A DNA stretch of 51,478 nucleotides from Chara braunii (lineage: Eukaryota; Streptophyta; Charophyceae; Charales; Characeae), in contig BFEA01000106.1 in assembly GCA_003427395.1 (NCBI GenBank), positions 2,870,039 through 2,921,516 of the forward strand, written 5' to 3'. Positions 51,042 to 51,478 of this stretch are shown piece after piece (the first letter of the stretch is position 1; every line of letters starts with the position of its first letter). The position numbers and the translations under genes are program-made. The notes beneath the pieces are model-generated. The model ran no database searches and was not told the origin of the DNA. It saw only the letters and a program-made list of their open reading frames with translations.

Positions 51042-51478
51042 TGTTACATTTTGAGCCTGCAACAGGCTGCACGAGCCATTTTCAGGCCCGTGTCATTTTC
51101 AGCCTGAAAGCCTAAAAACGAGGGCCTACAGACCCCGTGTTGTTTTCAGGCCAAAAGCCTGAAAACAAGGGCCTACAAGCCCCGTGTCGTTTCAGCCTGA
51201 AAGCCTGAAAACGAGGGCCTACAAGCCCTGTGTCGTTTCAGGCTAAATCAGGGCCTTTCCGACCTTGAGTATTTTCAGCCTGAAACTGAGGGCCATTTAC
51301 AGGCCCTCATCAGTTCGACCTGCCCTGAAACTCAGGCACCAGACCAGGGTTTTAGCTCAGGCCATTTTTGGCCTATTTTCAATACAACCTTTGTTTGAGC
51401 TTCAACCCCAGGGTCTGGCACGTTTTGGCATTGGCAAGAGCAGCCTCCTGGACGGGCCAGCACTATATAAGACTGGCC
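51042..51478 (+). repeat. 3' LTR of element 4, partial
   Basis: Begins TGTTACATTTTGAGCC after the polypurine tract and parallels the element 3 LTR through the 47-bp tandem units to the TATA box (TATATAA, 51464-51470). It is cut by the window end. Confidence 0.92.

Larger units (their letters stand above)
49727..51478 (+). mobile_element. Ty3/gypsy element 4, internally deleted, runs off window
   Basis: Homologous to element 3 from about 31325 on. Relative to it, three internal deletions are visible: the zinc-knuckle region, almost all of RT to integrase (junction near 50885), and a short piece before the stop (junction near 50932). The polypurine tract (51031-51041) and the LTR start (51042) remain. 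There is no 5' LTR in the window. Confidence 0.88.

Overview
This window is eukaryotic, repeat-dominated nuclear DNA from a plant-lineage genome. My best guess is a charophyte alga of the Chara type. That rests on remembered resemblance of the gag start (MVDTRSGK), the very GA/GT-microsatellite-rich background and the chromodomain-bearing Ty3/gypsy elements, not on a search. I found no intact host gene. Almost every open frame longer than 150 codons is either transposon-derived or a shadow or microsatellite frame. The assembly is short-read in style: two N gaps, two single Ns, and two copies of a transposase mate-pair junction adapter left in the contig.

Layout. 1-800: low-complexity and AT-rich sequence. 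801-9437: Ty3/gypsy element 1 (+), decayed but nearly full length, with gag, protease, RT-RNase H, integrase and chromodomain-like tail between a long 5' LTR and a truncated 3' LTR. 9438-22340: small repeats, including MITE termini, a foldback element, a tRNA-derived SINE, minisatellites, two U6 snRNA pseudogenes, and a tandem repeat (17737-18448) that encodes two near-identical type III hammerhead ribozymes on the minus strand. 22344-36772: Ty3/gypsy element 3 (+), whose gag is split by Ty3/gypsy element 2 (-, about 23755-31276) with matching 5-bp GGGAC target duplications. The protease, RT, RNase H, integrase and a precise 1336-bp 3' LTR of element 3 follow.

36773-49726: dispersed repeats. 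They include a gap in a GT tract, the two adapter artefacts, a PIF/Harbinger transposase remnant, two hAT-type non-autonomous elements with 8-bp target duplications, two further SINE copies with target duplications, two long inverted repeats, and a fragment resembling an organellar group II intron maturase. 49727-51478: element 4, an internally deleted relative of element 3 that keeps one 354-codon frame; its 3' LTR runs off the window.

How it fits together. The elements are nested and mutually parasitic. gypsy elements would supply reverse transcriptase and integrase. Non-autonomous forms (the deleted element 4 and possibly the hammerhead repeat) lack these. SINEs and U6 pseudogenes imply an active LINE elsewhere. 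Short inverted-terminal-repeat elements imply hAT, Harbinger and other transposases elsewhere. The most unusual item is the hammerhead ribozyme repeat with a nearby initiator-tRNA-type primer-binding-like motif. It recalls plant retrozymes, except that the ribozyme and the primer-binding-like motif lie on opposite strands.
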